Notes: generated from the letters alone by a model not told the origin. A DNA stretch of 6,010 nt from Anaerolineales bacterium (GCA_027019845.1 JALUWE010000546.1:1-6010), one strand, 5' to 3'; shown: positions 1-5,728, counted from the stretch's first letter. Made by a program: numbers and translations.

Positions 1-1
1 C

Positions 2-757
2 ATCCGCCACCGCGGCGGCACAGCCATCCAGCGCAACGTCGGCATCGACACGGCCCGCGGCGACTTCATCGCCTTCATCGACGACGACATCCGCCTGGAA
101 CCCGACTTCTTCGAGCAAATGCTCAAGGTCTTCGCCGAAGACAAAGAGCAAAAAGTAGGCGGCATTGCTGGCTACATCACCAACCAATTCCTCGACCCCA
201 CAACATCCCCTCGCTGGCGCTGGTACCGCCGCCTGCGCCTGTTCACCACCTACGAACCCGGGCGCTACGACTACCAGACCGGCGCGCCCATCAACCGCTA
301 CTTGCAACCGCCCCACCACGGCGTACGCGAGATCGACTTCATGAGCACCAGCTGCGCGCTGTGGCGCAGACAGGTCTTCGAGAACGGCCTGCGTTTCTCC
401 ACATTTTTCACCGGCTATGGTATTCTGGAAGACGCACACCTGGCCCTGCGCGCCGGAAAACGCTGGCAACTGCTCGAGCATGGCCGCGCTCGCTGCCGGC
501 ACCTGCGCTCCCCCCACAGCCGCGTTGACGCCCGCCAGCGCAGCCGCATCGCAGCCATCAACCACCGCTACGTCTTCATCGACCTTGTCCCGCAACGCAC
601 GCTCACCCAGGAATTTCGCTTCTGGCGGCTGCAATGCTTCGACCTGCTGCGCCTGCTGGCCTACGCCGCCCGCCATCCCGCAAAAACCACCTGGGCCGCC
701 GCCTGGGGCAAACTCGAAGGCATCCTCCACGCCGCCCGCCTGGATGTGGAGAGGTAG
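2..757 (+). CDS. Family 2 glycosyltransferase, 5' end outside window (partial)
   Basis: The reading frame is open from base 2 and gives 251 residues ending in TAG at 755-757. The first in-frame ATG (119) lies inside the conserved fold, so it is not the start and the true start is upstream of the window. Visible GT-A motifs are QRNVGIDTARGDF (fragment residues 10-22), then FIDDD (25-29), which supplies the nucleotide-sugar/metal-binding acidic cluster, and YGILED (139-144), matching the 'ED' region that normally holds the catalytic base. Family 2 enzymes transfer a sugar from a nucleotide donor, usually onto a lipid-linked or surface glycan at the cytoplasmic face of the membrane. The C-terminal 100 residues are Arg/Leu-rich with no clear membrane helix. 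The donor and acceptor sugars cannot be read from sequence. The missing N-terminus should hold only the first strand and helix. The neighbours support a role in polysaccharide assembly. Confidence 0.9.
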   Translation: MRHRGGTAIQRNVGIDTARGDFIAFIDDDIRLEPDFFEQMLKVFAEDKEQKVGGIAGYITNQFLDPTTSPRWRWYRRLRLFTTYEPGRYDYQTGAPINRYLQPPHHGVREIDFMSTSCALWRRQVFENGLRFSTFFTGYGILEDAHLALRAGKRWQLLEHGRARCRHLRSPHSRVDARQRSRIAAINHRYVFIDLVPQRTLTQEFRFWRLQCFDLLRLLAYAARHPAKTTWAAAWGKLEGILHAARLDVER

Positions 758-844
758 ACAGGTGGACAGGTAGACAGGTGGACAGGTAAACAGGTAGGCA
801 GGTAGACCAGTAAGACCAGTAAGACAAATCAGACCAGTAAGACA
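753..844. repeat. Short tandem repeat bridging two genes (8-bp units, then 9-bp units)
   Basis: Seven 8-base units of the form GGTRGACA (ggtagaca, ggtggaca, ggtagaca, ggtggaca, ggtaaaca, ggtaggca, ggtagacc) run from 753 to 808. Four 9-base units follow from 809 to 844 (agtaagacc, agtaagaca, aatcagacc, agtaagaca). The array fills the whole gap between the glycosyltransferase and the next gene. Its first unit contains the TAG stop of the upstream gene. Its last unit contains a TAA (838-840) in frame with the downstream ATG at 847. No Shine-Dalgarno sequence is visible in it. Short-period repeats like this can change length by slippage; here that would alter spacing, not protein sequence. Confidence 0.9.
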
Positions 845-846
845 AG

Positions 847-2592
847 ATGAAACGCATCATACAACGGCTGGCCCGCGCCCGCGACACCCTGCAGCGCCGC
901 GGCCCCGGCTATCTCGGCTACCTGCTCACCGGCTGGCTGCTCCCCAACCTGAGCTACCACCTGCTACGCCTGCTCCCCCCGGCCAAGTTGCGAAAGCTGT
1001 TCTTGATCGCCTCCGCTCTCGGTTGGCTGGCATTGGCCCTTTGGCAGGGGATGGGATTCGCTCTCCGCACCCTGATCCAGCTGGCCGCGGTGGCCGCGGT
1101 GGTGTACTACGGCCTGCGCGGCTGGCACCTGCACCGGATGCGCCGTGCCGCACAGCGGCAGATGCAAACCGCCACCGAACATCACTTCACCACCTGGGAT
1201 CGCTGGCCCGTCGCGCCCGCGGTGCGCGAACGCGTCGCGGACGAGCTGCGAACCAACCCCCAACGAGAACTCGTCCTCGGCCAGATCGACAACGACGGGC
1301 GCCTGCTCGACCGCTTTGGCCCGCTCCCAGGCTGGGTAACCGTCCCCCCAGAGCAGTTCGTACCCCGCCGCCGCTTCCCTCTCGACGTGGTGCTGCTGGA
1401 CGGCAACGTGCTGATCCGCAAACACTTCCGCGGCGACCGTTTGCGCTTCGTCCGTGAGTGGTACACCCTCACCGCGCTGGCCCCCGAAGCCAACGTGCCC
1501 CCGGTCTACCGCGTGGACGAAAAGCGCACCCTGCTCTACAAAAACCTCATCCCAGGCCAGACCCTGCGAGACGTGCTGGTCGCCGAAGGCGCACGCATCC
1601 TCAGCGTTCAGACCGGCCGCGACCCCGAGCTGGCCGAACTCTCCGGCGAACAACGCCTTTACGCCGTCCTCGCCCGCGGCACCCGCCTGCTGCCCGACCT
1701 CTTCCCCGAGACCTTCTTCACCGCCCTCGAACGCCAGATGGACGCCATCCACCGCCGCGCGTTTGCCCGCCTCAGCCTGACCTTCGGCAACGTGATGATC
1801 GACGACCACGGCCAGCCCTGGCTGATCGACCTGGAAGACGCCCGCCACTACCCCTCCACCCGCAACCTGCTCTTCGCCTGGCAACGTGACCGGGACCGCG
1901 AGAAATTCAACCGCATCTATGCCCGCGACCTGCTCACCGAAGAACGCGCCCGCACGGAACTCAAACGCCTGGCCGCGCGCGGCAACGGCTGGTACGCGCC
2001 CATCGACTTCGGCCGCGGCCTGACAGTCGGCGGCTTTTGGAGCGTGGACAGCGGCACCGGACGTTGGGAATACCTCAACCACCGCGTGCTGGCCCCCCTG
2101 CTGGAGGGCAAACGCGTGCTCGACCTGGGCTCCAACAACGGAGTCATGCCCCTGATGATGTTGCGCGACGGCGCACGCGAGGTCGTCGGCCTGGAACGTG
2201 ATCCGCAAATGGTTGCACGCGCTCGCCTGGTTCACCACATCTTCGAGTGGCGCGACATGCGCCCCTACCCCTTCACCCTCTATCAGGCGGACATGCGCGC
2301 CCTGCTGGACACCGATTGGGGCGACTTCGACCTGATCACCGCGTTCTGCTCGCTCTACTACCTGCCCATCCCCGACATGCACCGCATGGTGCGCCGCGCC
2401 GCGGAACTGGCCCCCATCATCGTGCTGCAAGCCAAAACCGACACCCGCCCCGACGCCGCCGACGACAAGGCCTTCAAATCCTCCCTGGCCTTCTCCCAAC
2501 ACCTGCTGCAAAAGAACGGCTTCCCGCGCGTCGAAACCTATGCCCCACCGGGATACAGCCGGCCGTTGTTGGTCGGGAAGACCGCAACGTGA
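847..2592 (+). CDS. Membrane-anchored kinase-like / SAM methyltransferase fusion protein
   Basis: The product is 581 residues. ATG 847 is chosen because an in-frame TAA lies at 838-840; no ribosome-binding site is visible. Two hydrophobic segments (about residues 48-67 and 71-92) suggest an inner-membrane hairpin. Residues about 175-355 look like an LPS/RIO-type small-molecule kinase: K192 in LIRKHF is the candidate ATP-binding lysine, E204 the helix-C glutamate, N315 in FGNVM the metal-binding asparagine, and D328 in LIDLED the equivalent of the DFG aspartate. The usual HGD catalytic triplet aligns with R308-L309-S310, so the catalytic base is missing and this may be a pseudokinase. Residues about 390-581 are a class I methyltransferase: VLDLGSNNG (424-432) is the SAM-binding loop, E450 in VVGLERD the ribose-binding acid, and FDLITAFCSLYYLP (494-507) motif IV/V. 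The E. coli O-antigen terminator WbdD also joins a methyltransferase to a kinase, but in the opposite order. A role in capping or modifying a glycan is inferred only. The methyl acceptor is unknown. Confidence 0.85.
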   Translation: MKRIIQRLARARDTLQRRGPGYLGYLLTGWLLPNLSYHLLRLLPPAKLRKLFLIASALGWLALALWQGMGFALRTLIQLAAVAAVVYYGLRGWHLHRMRRAAQRQMQTATEHHFTTWDRWPVAPAVRERVADELRTNPQRELVLGQIDNDGRLLDRFGPLPGWVTVPPEQFVPRRRFPLDVVLLDGNVLIRKHFRGDRLRFVREWYTLTALAPEANVPPVYRVDEKRTLLYKNLIPGQTLRDVLVAEGARILSVQTGRDPELAELSGEQRLYAVLARGTRLLPDLFPETFFTALERQMDAIHRRAFARLSLTFGNVMIDDHGQPWLIDLEDARHYPSTRNLLFAWQRDRDREKFNRIYARDLLTEERARTELKRLAARGNGWYAPIDFGRGLTVGGFWSVDSGTGRWEYLNHRVLAPLLEGKRVLDLGSNNGVMPLMMLRDGAREVVGLERDPQMVARARLVHHIFEWRDMRPYPFTLYQADMRALLDTDWGDFDLITAFCSLYYLPIPDMHRMVRRAAELAPIIVLQAKTDTRPDAADDKAFKSSLAFSQHLLQKNGFPRVETYAPPGYSRPLLVGKTAT

Positions 2593-2628
2593 GCGCGCCC
2601 CTGGCGTGGTTCGTGTCAAGCCCGCTTT

Positions 2629-2637
2629 TGTTATAAT
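2629..2637 (+). promoter_or_regulatory. Extended -10 promoter for the toxin-antitoxin pair
   Basis: A perfect TATAAT (2632-2637) is preceded by TGT (2629-2631), giving the TGnTATAAT extended -10 form. No good -35 hexamer is seen 16-18 bases upstream, which is common for extended -10 promoters. Transcription would start near 2644 and leave a leader of about 70 bases before ATG 2717. A short inverted repeat, TGTT (2629-2632) and AACA (2642-2645), straddles it. This could be an operator half-site pair for an autoregulating antitoxin, but four-base arms are weak evidence. Confidence 0.6.
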
Positions 2638-2702
2638 ACCCAACATCATCTCCTGGCCCCAAATCCCCTCAGCTGCTCAAACAACAGAGGAAGGATAAGC
2701 GT

Positions 2703-2709
2703 AAGGAAG
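2703..2709 (+). promoter_or_regulatory. Ribosome-binding site of the antitoxin gene
   Basis: AAGGAAG ends seven bases before ATG 2717. It is one of only two convincing Shine-Dalgarno sequences in the window and fixes the antitoxin start. A second purine-rich stretch, AGAGGAAGG at 2687-2695, is too far away to serve this start. Confidence 0.7.
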
Positions 2710-2716
2710 ACAAAAA

Positions 2717-2995
2717 ATGAACGATACAAGCGAGATTTCTTTGGATGAAGCAGGTCGCATTTTCATTCCAGCCCCGCTACGCGAACGTCTCAGCCTGTCC
2801 CCTGGGATGACGCTGGTTGTTGAACAAGGGGAGCGAGGCGGCGTCCGTCTTCGCATTCAACGCGAGACCCCCATACTGGTCGAAAAAGACGGCGTGTTGG
2901 TTGCCAGGGTGGAGGCCCTCGATGACTTGACCGGCATCACTCGCCGTGTGCGTGACCAGCGTGTGCTCACTTTGTTGCAACAAACCGGTCTATGA
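2717..2995 (+). CDS. VapB-type antitoxin, AbrB/MazE/SpoVT domain
   Basis: The product is 92 residues. Residues about 5-50 (ISLDEAGRIFIPAPLRERL, then SPGMTLVVEQ) match the swapped-hairpin AbrB/SpoVT fold, whose signature is a G-R-hydrophobic-x-hydrophobic-P core followed by R and L-x-hydrophobic-x-x-G. Such proteins dimerise, bind operator DNA and repress their own operon. The C-terminal tail (about 55-92, with RRVRDQRVLTLL) would be the part that wraps around and blocks the toxin. The stop overlaps the next start as ATGA (2992-2995), the usual translationally coupled arrangement of antitoxin then toxin. Base composition is visibly lower in GC than the neighbouring glycan genes. It could be a stand-alone AbrB regulator, but the PIN partner makes antitoxin the best reading. 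Confidence 0.85.
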   Translation: MNDTSEISLDEAGRIFIPAPLRERLSLSPGMTLVVEQGERGGVRLRIQRETPILVEKDGVLVARVEALDDLTGITRRVRDQRVLTLLQQTGL

Positions 2996-3423
2996 AAATT
3001 CTTTTCGATACATCAGTTCTGGTTGCTTCAATTGTAGAAGCACATCCAGAACACGCAAAAGCTTTACCCTGGCTTGCCAGAGTGGAAAACGATTCAGATT
3101 CAGGATTTCTAGCCGCGCATTCCCTCGCGGAATTGTATGCTATCCTGACCACTCTGCCCGTTCGACCATCGATTTCGCCCGCAATTGCTTGGAAGTTGAT
3201 TGCTCACATCACTGGCCGTCTTGAAGTGATTTTCTTATCGGCTCAAGACTACGCCGGCATCATTGAACGCCTTGCAGAATTGGGGATTACAGGCGGCGCG
3301 ACATACGACGCCCTGATTACGCGCGCGGCAATCAAAGCAAATGTCGATCTCATCGTCACTCTTAACCCAAAAGACTTCCACAGAGTATCCCCTGAGCTTG
3401 CAGACAAAATCATATCTCCATAA
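2992..3423 (+). CDS. VapC-type toxin, PIN-domain ribonuclease
   Basis: The product is 143 residues, about the usual VapC length. The PIN acidic residues are present in order: D6 in ILFDTSVLV, E47 in HSLAELYAIL, D106 in TYDALITRA, and N125/D128 in TLNPKDF near the end. These coordinate metal ions in the RNA-cleaving site; known VapC toxins cut tRNA or rRNA and stop translation. The TLN form, with Asn at the fourth position and Asp three residues later, is a common variant. The start ATG overlaps the antitoxin stop and has no Shine-Dalgarno sequence of its own, so translation likely depends on the antitoxin being translated. A hand count of 3001-3060 gives 40% GC and of 3061-3120 gives 50%, against 75% for 4081-4140 in the downstream glycosyltransferase. 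This suggests separate acquisition. The RNA target cannot be predicted. Confidence 0.88.
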   Translation: MKILFDTSVLVASIVEAHPEHAKALPWLARVENDSDSGFLAAHSLAELYAILTTLPVRPSISPAIAWKLIAHITGRLEVIFLSAQDYAGIIERLAELGITGGATYDALITRAAIKANVDLIVTLNPKDFHRVSPELADKIISP

Positions 3424-3434
3424 TGCCCCACAGC

Positions 3435-3440
3435 GGGGGG
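3435..3440 (+). promoter_or_regulatory. G-rich ribosome-binding site deciding a GTG start
   Basis: A run of six G (3435-3440) lies seven bases before GTG 3448 but only four bases before TTG 3445. The spacing favours GTG as the start of the glycosyltransferase. Confidence 0.5.
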
Positions 3441-3447
3441 AATATTG

Positions 3448-4641
3448 GTGAATCTTCTCATCATTTCCCACAAAGAAATCTGGGGTGATCCGGCCTCCTC
3501 TTCCGGCTACGCCACCGTTGGCGGCTTTCCCTTCCAGATAGCGGCCCTCTGCGAGTTGTTCGACCGCACCGTGCTGGTCGCCGCGCTGCGGCCCGGGCAG
3601 CCACCCGCCGGCGCCCGCCCCCTCAGCGGCCATCACCTGACCGTGCGCCCCCTCCCCGAACCCCCCGGCACCGACCTGCGCCGCAAACTCGCCCTGCTCG
3701 CCTGGCTGCCGCGCCACCTGCCGCACATCTGGCGCACCATCCGCAACGCCGACGCAATACACACCCCCATCCCCGGCGATCTCGGCCTGATCGGGTTGCT
3801 GCTGGCCCTCCTCCAGCGAAAACCGCTCTTCGTCCGCCACTGCGGCACCTGGGGCAATCGCACCACGCTCGCCGACCGCTTTATCGATTGGCTGCTGCCG
3901 CGCATCGCCGGAGGGCGCAACGTGGTGCTGGCCACCGGCGGCGCAGAGACCCCACCCTGCTCGCGCAACCCCAACATCCATTGGATTTTCTCCACCACCC
4001 TGCGCCAGCGCGACCTGCCCGCCCTGCCGCGCGCCCGACCCTGGCAGCCCGGCGAAACCCTGCGGCTGGTCACGGTCAGCCGCCTCACCCCCGGCAAGAA
4101 CACCCTCGCCGCGCTGCGCGCCCTGCCCGCCATCCTTCAGGCGCACCCCGCCGCGCACCTCCACGTGGTGGGCGACGGCCCAACCCGTCCCGCGTTGCAG
4201 GCAGCCGCCGGTGAAATCGGAATCCGCGAACACCTCACCTTCCACGGCAACCGCCCCCACCGCGAGGTTTTGCGCCTCCTGGCACGCTCCCACCTGTTCC
4301 TCTTCCCCACCCGGGTCAAAGAGGGCTTCCCCAAAGCCGTGCTCGAAGCCCTGGCCTGCGGCCTGCCCGTGGTCGCCGCCCGCGTTTCTGTCCTCCCCCG
4401 GCTGCTTGCCGGCTGTGGCATCACACTCAGCGACACCGGCCCGCAGGCGGTGGCTGCCGCAGTGCTGGCCCTGACCGCCGATCCGGAACGGATGGCCCGC
4501 ATGGCCGCCAACGCCCGCCGCACCGCCCACGCCTACACCCTGGAAGCCTGGCAGCAACGCATCGCCGCCCGCCTCGAAGCCGCCTGGGGACCGTTGTATC
4601 GAAACCCGCAACGGGCCGGGGCAAAACCGTGTAAGTCCTGA
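3448..4641 (+). CDS. Glycosyltransferase, family 4 type (GT-B fold)
   Basis: The product is 397 residues if GTG 3448 is the start; TTG 3445 would add one residue. This matches the typical GT4 length. The N-terminal half (to about 195) is the acceptor-binding Rossmann domain and begins directly with the strand VNLLIISHKEIWGD. The C-terminal half is the donor domain. It shows RLVTVSRLTPGKN (about 206-218), with the Arg and Lys that contact donor phosphates, LHVVGDGP (about 238-245), and EGFPKAVLEALACGLPVV (from about 292), which carries the E-x7-E motif of retaining GT4 enzymes (E292, E300). It would transfer a sugar from a nucleotide donor at the cytoplasmic membrane face. The gene begins 24 bases after the PIN toxin stop. 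CATAAT at 3419-3424 is a possible -10 box, but it lacks a well-spaced -35. The deacetylase follows after 28 bases. The specific sugar is unknown. Confidence 0.9.
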   Translation: MNLLIISHKEIWGDPASSSGYATVGGFPFQIAALCELFDRTVLVAALRPGQPPAGARPLSGHHLTVRPLPEPPGTDLRRKLALLAWLPRHLPHIWRTIRNADAIHTPIPGDLGLIGLLLALLQRKPLFVRHCGTWGNRTTLADRFIDWLLPRIAGGRNVVLATGGAETPPCSRNPNIHWIFSTTLRQRDLPALPRARPWQPGETLRLVTVSRLTPGKNTLAALRALPAILQAHPAAHLHVVGDGPTRPALQAAAGEIGIREHLTFHGNRPHREVLRLLARSHLFLFPTRVKEGFPKAVLEALACGLPVVAARVSVLPRLLAGCGITLSDTGPQAVAAAVLALTADPERMARMAANARRTAHAYTLEAWQQRIAARLEAAWGPLYRNPQRAGAKPCKS

Positions 4642-4669
4642 AAGAATTCACGCCCATTCGTGCCATTCG

Positions 4670-5419
4670 ATGCAAAAAAGGCTGGTGCTCCTCTTCCACG
4701 GCATCTCTGGCCGCAAACGCCCACACCTCCCAGCCGAAGTACAGCCCTACCTGGACACCGGAGACCTGGCGAAAGTGCTGGCCTGGACGCGCCGCCGTTT
4801 CCCCTTCCTCACCCCCGATGAATTCCTCCACACCTCGCGTCCCGGCGTGCTGCTCACCTTCGACGACGGCCTGGCCAACAACTACACCCACGCGCTGCCG
4901 GTGCTGGAAACCTTCGACGCGCCCGCGGTCTTCTTCGTCGCCACCCAACACGTACCCGACCCCGCGGACTGGCTGCCCGCCACCCGGCAGATGGCGCGGC
5001 AGGGCTGGGGCCACGAGAGCCGCGTTCCCCCCGATCTGGCCGCCGAGTTCTACCACGGCCTGTCCATCGAACAGTTGGCCGCCTGCGCCCGCCACCCGCT
5101 GATCACCATCGGATCGCACACCGTCTCCCATCCCCTGCTCACCCGCTGCACCCCCGCCGAAATCGACCGTGAGCTTACCGCCTCCAAAACCTTCCTGGAA
5201 AACCACACCGGCCATCCCGTCACCCTGCTCGCCTACCCCGCCGGAGACTACAACCGCACCGTAGCCGAGCGCGCCCGTGCCGCGGGCTACCGCGCCGCGT
5301 TCGCCGTACGCCCCCGCAACGCAGGCCTGCCGCGTTACGAAATCCCCCGCCTCGACCTTTACCGCGCCCACCCCCTCTACCTCTGGTTGAAAAGTTTGAA
5401 GTTTGAGTTGGGGGATTGA
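4670..5419 (+). CDS. Polysaccharide deacetylase, NodB/CE4 family
   Basis: The product is 249 residues. The NodB motifs are LLTFDDG (61-67), in which D65 is the likely catalytic base and D66 binds metal, SHTVSHP (149-155), with H150 and H154 as metal ligands, and LLAYPAGDYN (186-195) as the third motif, in the YP form rather than the classical RxPY. LVLLFHGIS (5-13) is the first barrel strand found in this deacetylase subgroup. Family members remove N- or O-acetyl groups from sugars using a divalent metal. The fold begins at the N-terminus with no signal peptide or membrane segment, so a cytoplasmic protein acting on a lipid-linked precursor is more likely than a wall enzyme. The start has no clear Shine-Dalgarno sequence; it lies 28 bases after the glycosyltransferase and is likely co-transcribed with it. 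The last ten codons (LKSLKFELGD) run into an AAGTTTG repeat and may be a non-functional tail. Confidence 0.9.
   Translation: MQKRLVLLFHGISGRKRPHLPAEVQPYLDTGDLAKVLAWTRRRFPFLTPDEFLHTSRPGVLLTFDDGLANNYTHALPVLETFDAPAVFFVATQHVPDPADWLPATRQMARQGWGHESRVPPDLAAEFYHGLSIEQLAACARHPLITIGSHTVSHPLLTRCTPAEIDRELTASKTFLENHTGHPVTLLAYPAGDYNRTVAERARAAGYRAAFAVRPRNAGLPRYEIPRLDLYRAHPLYLWLKSLKFELGD
5392..5405 (+). repeat. AAGTTTG tandem pair inside the deacetylase 3' end
   Basis: Two exact 7-base copies of AAGTTTG lie at 5392-5398 and 5399-5405. A complementary AAACTT lies at 5419-5424, just after the stop. The repeat encodes part of the last ten residues, which lie beyond the NodB fold. The six-base stem it could form with 5419-5424 is too weak to call a terminator. 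Confidence 0.5.
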
Positions 5420-5433
5420 AACTTGATACGACC

Positions 5434-5461
5434 GTCGGGGCGACCGGCCGGTCGCCCCGAC
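5434..5461. repeat. Perfect 28-base palindrome downstream of the deacetylase
   Basis: The left arm GTCGGGGCGACCGG (5434-5447) is followed at once by its exact reverse complement (5448-5461), so the 14-base arms have no loop and no mismatch. As RNA it would fold into a very stable GC hairpin 15 bases after the stop codon. No T-tract follows on either strand, so it is not a standard intrinsic terminator. It may protect the mRNA 3' end, slow polymerase, or be a copy of a dispersed REP-like element; similar GGGGCGACC inverted repeats are common in GC-rich genomes with many dispersed repeats. Confidence 0.85.
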
Positions 5462-5472
5462 CACGCGCCGAA

Positions 5473-5520
5473 CATCCGTCCCCGGTCATCCGTCCCCCGT
5501 CCCCAGTCATCCGTCTCCAT
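5473..5520. repeat. CATCCGTC short repeats, C-rich
   Basis: CATCCGTC occurs at 5473, 5487 and 5508, with CCCC-rich filler between copies. The spacings are 14 and 21 bases, so the second unit is longer by a 7-base CGTCCCC-like step. The region continues into a CCCCCCC run (5521-5527). No reading frame or regulatory motif is recognisable here. Confidence 0.6.
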
Positions 5521-5539
5521 CCCCCCCACCACCGCTGAG

Positions 5540-5561
5540 ATTCTTCGCTATCACTCAGAAT
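5540..5561. repeat. Hairpin repeat, ATTCT...AGAAT type
   Basis: ATTCT (5540-5544) and AGAAT (5557-5561) are inverted arms around TCGCTATCACTC. The element has the same plan as the four hairpins downstream: a five-base arm, TCG, CTC, then the complementary arm. There the arms read ATCCT and AGGAT, so a paired change (T:A for C:G) keeps the stem. This type of 'TTCTTCGCT...CTCAGAATGAC' sequence is a widespread dispersed bacterial repeat; its function is not known to me. Confidence 0.55.
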
Positions 5562-5608
5562 GACACAAGCAATAGCCGGTCGCTCAAAATGACATAAGCA
5601 ACAGCAGG
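5551..5608. repeat. 29-base tandem duplication
   Basis: Bases 5551-5579 and 5580-5608 are adjacent copies that match at 24 of 29 positions; four of the five differences are transitions. The first copy includes the right arm of the 5540-5561 hairpin, and the second carries a decayed version (CTCAAAATG in place of CTCAGAATG). The duplication is therefore old and involved only half of the hairpin element. Confidence 0.75.
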
Positions 5609-5637
5609 CATGAACTGCGTAAGGACTGCCAATTACC

Positions 5638-5686
5638 CATCCTTCGACTACGAGCGGCCTGCGCCGCCCTCCGCTCAGGATGCAAT
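5638..5686. repeat. Hairpin repeat copy 1 (49 bases)
   Basis: CATCCT (5638-5643) pairs with AGGATG (5677-5682), and inside it GAGCGG pairs with CCGCTC, leaving TCGACTAC as a one-sided bulge. It is identical at all 49 positions to copy 2. Confidence 0.8.
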
Positions 5687-5715
5687 CCCCAATCCCTATC
5701 CCCACTCCCTATCCC
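5687..5715 (-). other. Predicted G-quadruplex motif, first of four (minus strand)
   Basis: On the minus strand this spacer holds five G-tracts of three or four G, separated by three-base loops (ATA, AGT, ATA, ATT), which satisfies the G3+N1-7 rule. The same pattern recurs with seven tracts at 5778-5819, five at 5884-5911 and five at 5973-6008. The + strand would be i-motif-prone. The motif is read from sequence only; folding in the cell is not shown. Confidence 0.6.
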
Positions 5716-5728
5716 TATCTCCACCCCC

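Noticed and set aside
603..887. Minus-strand open frame with repeating SYWS and CLPVHLST peptides
   Set aside because: It is a translation of the 753-844 tandem repeat; the peptide periodicity follows the DNA repeat.
964..2649. 561-residue open frame on the minus strand opposite the methyltransferase fusion
   Set aside because: It is antisense to a gene with clear domain motifs. Its Gly/Val/Ala/Gln-rich translation has no recognisable domain, as expected from the reverse strand of GC-rich coding sequence.
2946..3224. 92-residue + strand open frame overlapping antitoxin and toxin
   Set aside because: It is a third frame of the overlapping pair, Ser/Cys/Arg-rich with no motif and no ribosome-binding site.
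3398..3424. Promoter for the GT4 gene (TTGCAG, then CATAAT)
   Set aside because: The -10 box matches well, but the -35 matches only three positions and the spacer is 15 bases; it lies within the toxin coding end. Too weak to annotate.
3235..4611. 458-residue minus-strand open frame opposite the GT4 gene
   Set aside because: It is a Gly/Gln/Ala-rich shadow of a well-supported glycosyltransferase and also runs across the PIN toxin gene end. No motifs or start signal are seen.
5434..5461. Intrinsic transcription terminator
   Set aside because: The stem is excellent, but no T-tract follows on either strand, so it is reported only as a palindrome.
4427..5464. 345-residue minus-strand open frame opposite the deacetylase
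   Set aside because: It spans the ends of two real genes and begins inside the perfect palindrome. Its composition is that of a GC-rich shadow frame.
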